Below are positions 63,231-64,000 of a DNA stretch of 64,000 nucleotides, in pieces. A model generated the notes under the pieces. That model worked only from the letters and a program-made list of their open reading frames with translations, ran no database searches and was not told the DNA's origin. This DNA comes from Pseudomonas rhodesiae (GTDB lineage Bacteria > Pseudomonadota > Gammaproteobacteria > Pseudomonadales > Pseudomonadaceae). The position numbers and the translations under genes are program-made. Location: contig NZ_VFEU01000010.1 in assembly GCF_007858255.1 (NCBI RefSeq), forward strand, positions 124,001-188,000, written 5' to 3'. Position 1 is the first letter of the stretch; every line of letters begins with the position of its first letter.

Positions 63231-64000
63231 GGGCAAATGTCCTCAACAAGTCCGCCGGACGGCTGCGATACAACTGCCACAGCGGCCAGGCCGAAGCCAG
63301 CAACGTGGCCAGCAGTGCCAGGCCCAGCAATTGCGCCAATTGCCACGGGAACACCTGCAACGGCAGGCGCCAGCCGAACGCCTGCACATTGATCACCGCG
63401 TCCAGGCACCACGCCAGCAGCAGCCCCAGCGGCAGCGCCAGGCACAAGGTGAGCACCGCCAGCAGCCAGGTCTGGCCCAGGTTGAGCAGCATCAATTGTC
63501 GCCGCGTCACGCCCAGCGCCCACAGCGGTGCGAGTTGACCGAGGCGGCTCTGGCTCTGGGTCAGCAAGCTGATGAACAACGCCACGCCCGCCACGCCAAG
63601 GGTCAGGCTATTGAGCGCGGCGGTGGCGGCGAAGGTGCGCTCGAACACCTGGCTCGACCAGCCCTTGAGTTGCTGCTGATCGATGATGCGGCTGTCCTCC
63701 AGGGCAAACACCCGTTGCAGGTCACGGATCAGCGCCGGCACATCGGACGGCGCGACCCGCAGGTTGAAACGCGACGGCGACAGGCCCGGCCAGTGGCTGA
63801 GCAAGTGGGTGGCATTGATCAGCAGATGGCCCTTGGGGTTGCCGTAGTCGGCGTAGATGCCCACCACCTTCGGTGTCCACGGCCCCTGCGGCGTTGACAG
63901 GTTCAGCGTTTCGCCCACGCTGACTGCCAGGCGGCGCGCCAGTTGCTCGCTGAGCATCACGCTGTCGCCGTCACGCAATTGGTCCCAAGGCGCGCGCGCC
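63220..64000 (-). CDS. ABC transporter permease, FtsX family (partial, 5' end off window)
   Basis: The last 260 or so codons of a MacB/FtsX-type permease are visible. The reading frame stays open to the window edge, so the start is beyond position 64000. It has the periplasmic region and the final three spans, with LGQLAPLWALGVTRRQLMLLNLGQTWLLAVLTLCLALPLGLLLAWCLD before the last helix (LGLALLATLLASAWPLWQLYRSRPADLLRTF). This type works with a separate ATPase, presumably encoded upstream. The stop overlaps the lipoprotein start. The pair likely moves or extracts a lipophilic substrate across or out of the inner membrane. Confidence 0.87.
   Translation of the reverse strand, partial: ARAPWDQLRDGDSVMLSEQLARRLAVSVGETLNLSTPQGPWTPKVVGIYADYGNPKGHLLINATHLLSHWPGLSPSRFNLRVAPSDVPALIRDLQRVFALEDSRIIDQQQLKGWSSQVFERTFAATAALNSLTLGVAGVALFISLLTQSQSRLGQLAPLWALGVTRRQLMLLNLGQTWLLAVLTLCLALPLGLLLAWCLDAVINVQAFGWRLPLQVFPWQLAQLLGLALLATLLASAWPLWQLYRSRPADLLRTFAHEG

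Overview
The window is GC-rich chromosomal DNA from a fluorescent Pseudomonas, most likely of the P. fluorescens/P. putida lineage. This rests on a ped/exa-type PQQ alcohol-oxidation cluster in the order known from P. putida, a bkd operon with divergent bkdR, a pyoverdine block (pvdA, fpvI-like sigma factor, pvdRT-opmQ) with iron-starvation boxes, and many REP/REPIN repeats. I saw no tRNA, rRNA, CRISPR array, insertion sequence or prophage gene.

Region 1 (1-4313) holds an EmrAB-type efflux pair (the adaptor runs off the left edge) and a DASS anion transporter. Region 2 (4391-27629) is the quinoprotein alcohol-oxidation island. It has a soluble hybrid kinase and an Fe-alcohol dehydrogenase, an orphan 23-residue PqqA peptide gene, aldehyde dehydrogenase PedI, lanthanide-type dehydrogenase PedH (Asp-Tyr-Asp), a metallo-hydrolase, a SoxYZ-like carrier, binding protein PedG, cytochrome c PedF and calcium-type dehydrogenase PedE (Asp-Phe-Ser). 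These are followed by a pentapeptide protein, PedR2/PedS2, a binding protein, beta-propeller and ABC exporter set, a rhodanese-like protein, PedR1/AgmR, hybrid kinase PedS1 and a FIST protein. Periplasmic dehydrogenases would oxidise alcohols, PedF would take the electrons, PedI would oxidise the aldehydes, and two two-component systems would control the choice. Two candidate regulatory motifs link these genes: a palindrome upstream of pedH and pedE, and a TACT-N4-TACT-like motif upstream of at least five transcripts.

Region 3 (28158-31555) is a sulfide/persulfide detoxification locus (TauE-like exporter, sulfide:quinone oxidoreductase, BigR-like repressor, divergent persulfide dioxygenase-like hydrolase) with two abutting palindromes as candidate operator. 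Region 4 (31918-38734) is branched-chain keto-acid degradation (bkdR, bkdA1A2B, lpdV) plus a branched-chain aminotransferase. It is followed by an exact 131-bp tandem REP array. Region 5 (39516-42043) has a GNAT enzyme and a DUF4130/radical-SAM DNA-repair-type pair behind a near-ideal LexA box. Region 6 (42172-48925) is pyoverdine synthesis and efflux. Region 7 (49030-59021) contains a degenerate alpha/beta hydrolase, then a GntR regulator, a five-gene branched-chain-type ABC importer, an M20 amidohydrolase, an amidase and a LysR regulator; together these look like uptake and breakdown of an unknown ureide or amide. Region 8 (59094-64000) has a secreted PPC-like protein, a candidate membrane-active toxin with a small membrane partner, a CrtC-type lipocalin lipoprotein and a truncated FtsX-type permease.

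Repeats deserve attention. REP/REPIN elements occur in most large gaps. In three places (next to pedI, pedR1 and bkdR) the duplicated block carries a copy of the 3' end of the adjacent gene.
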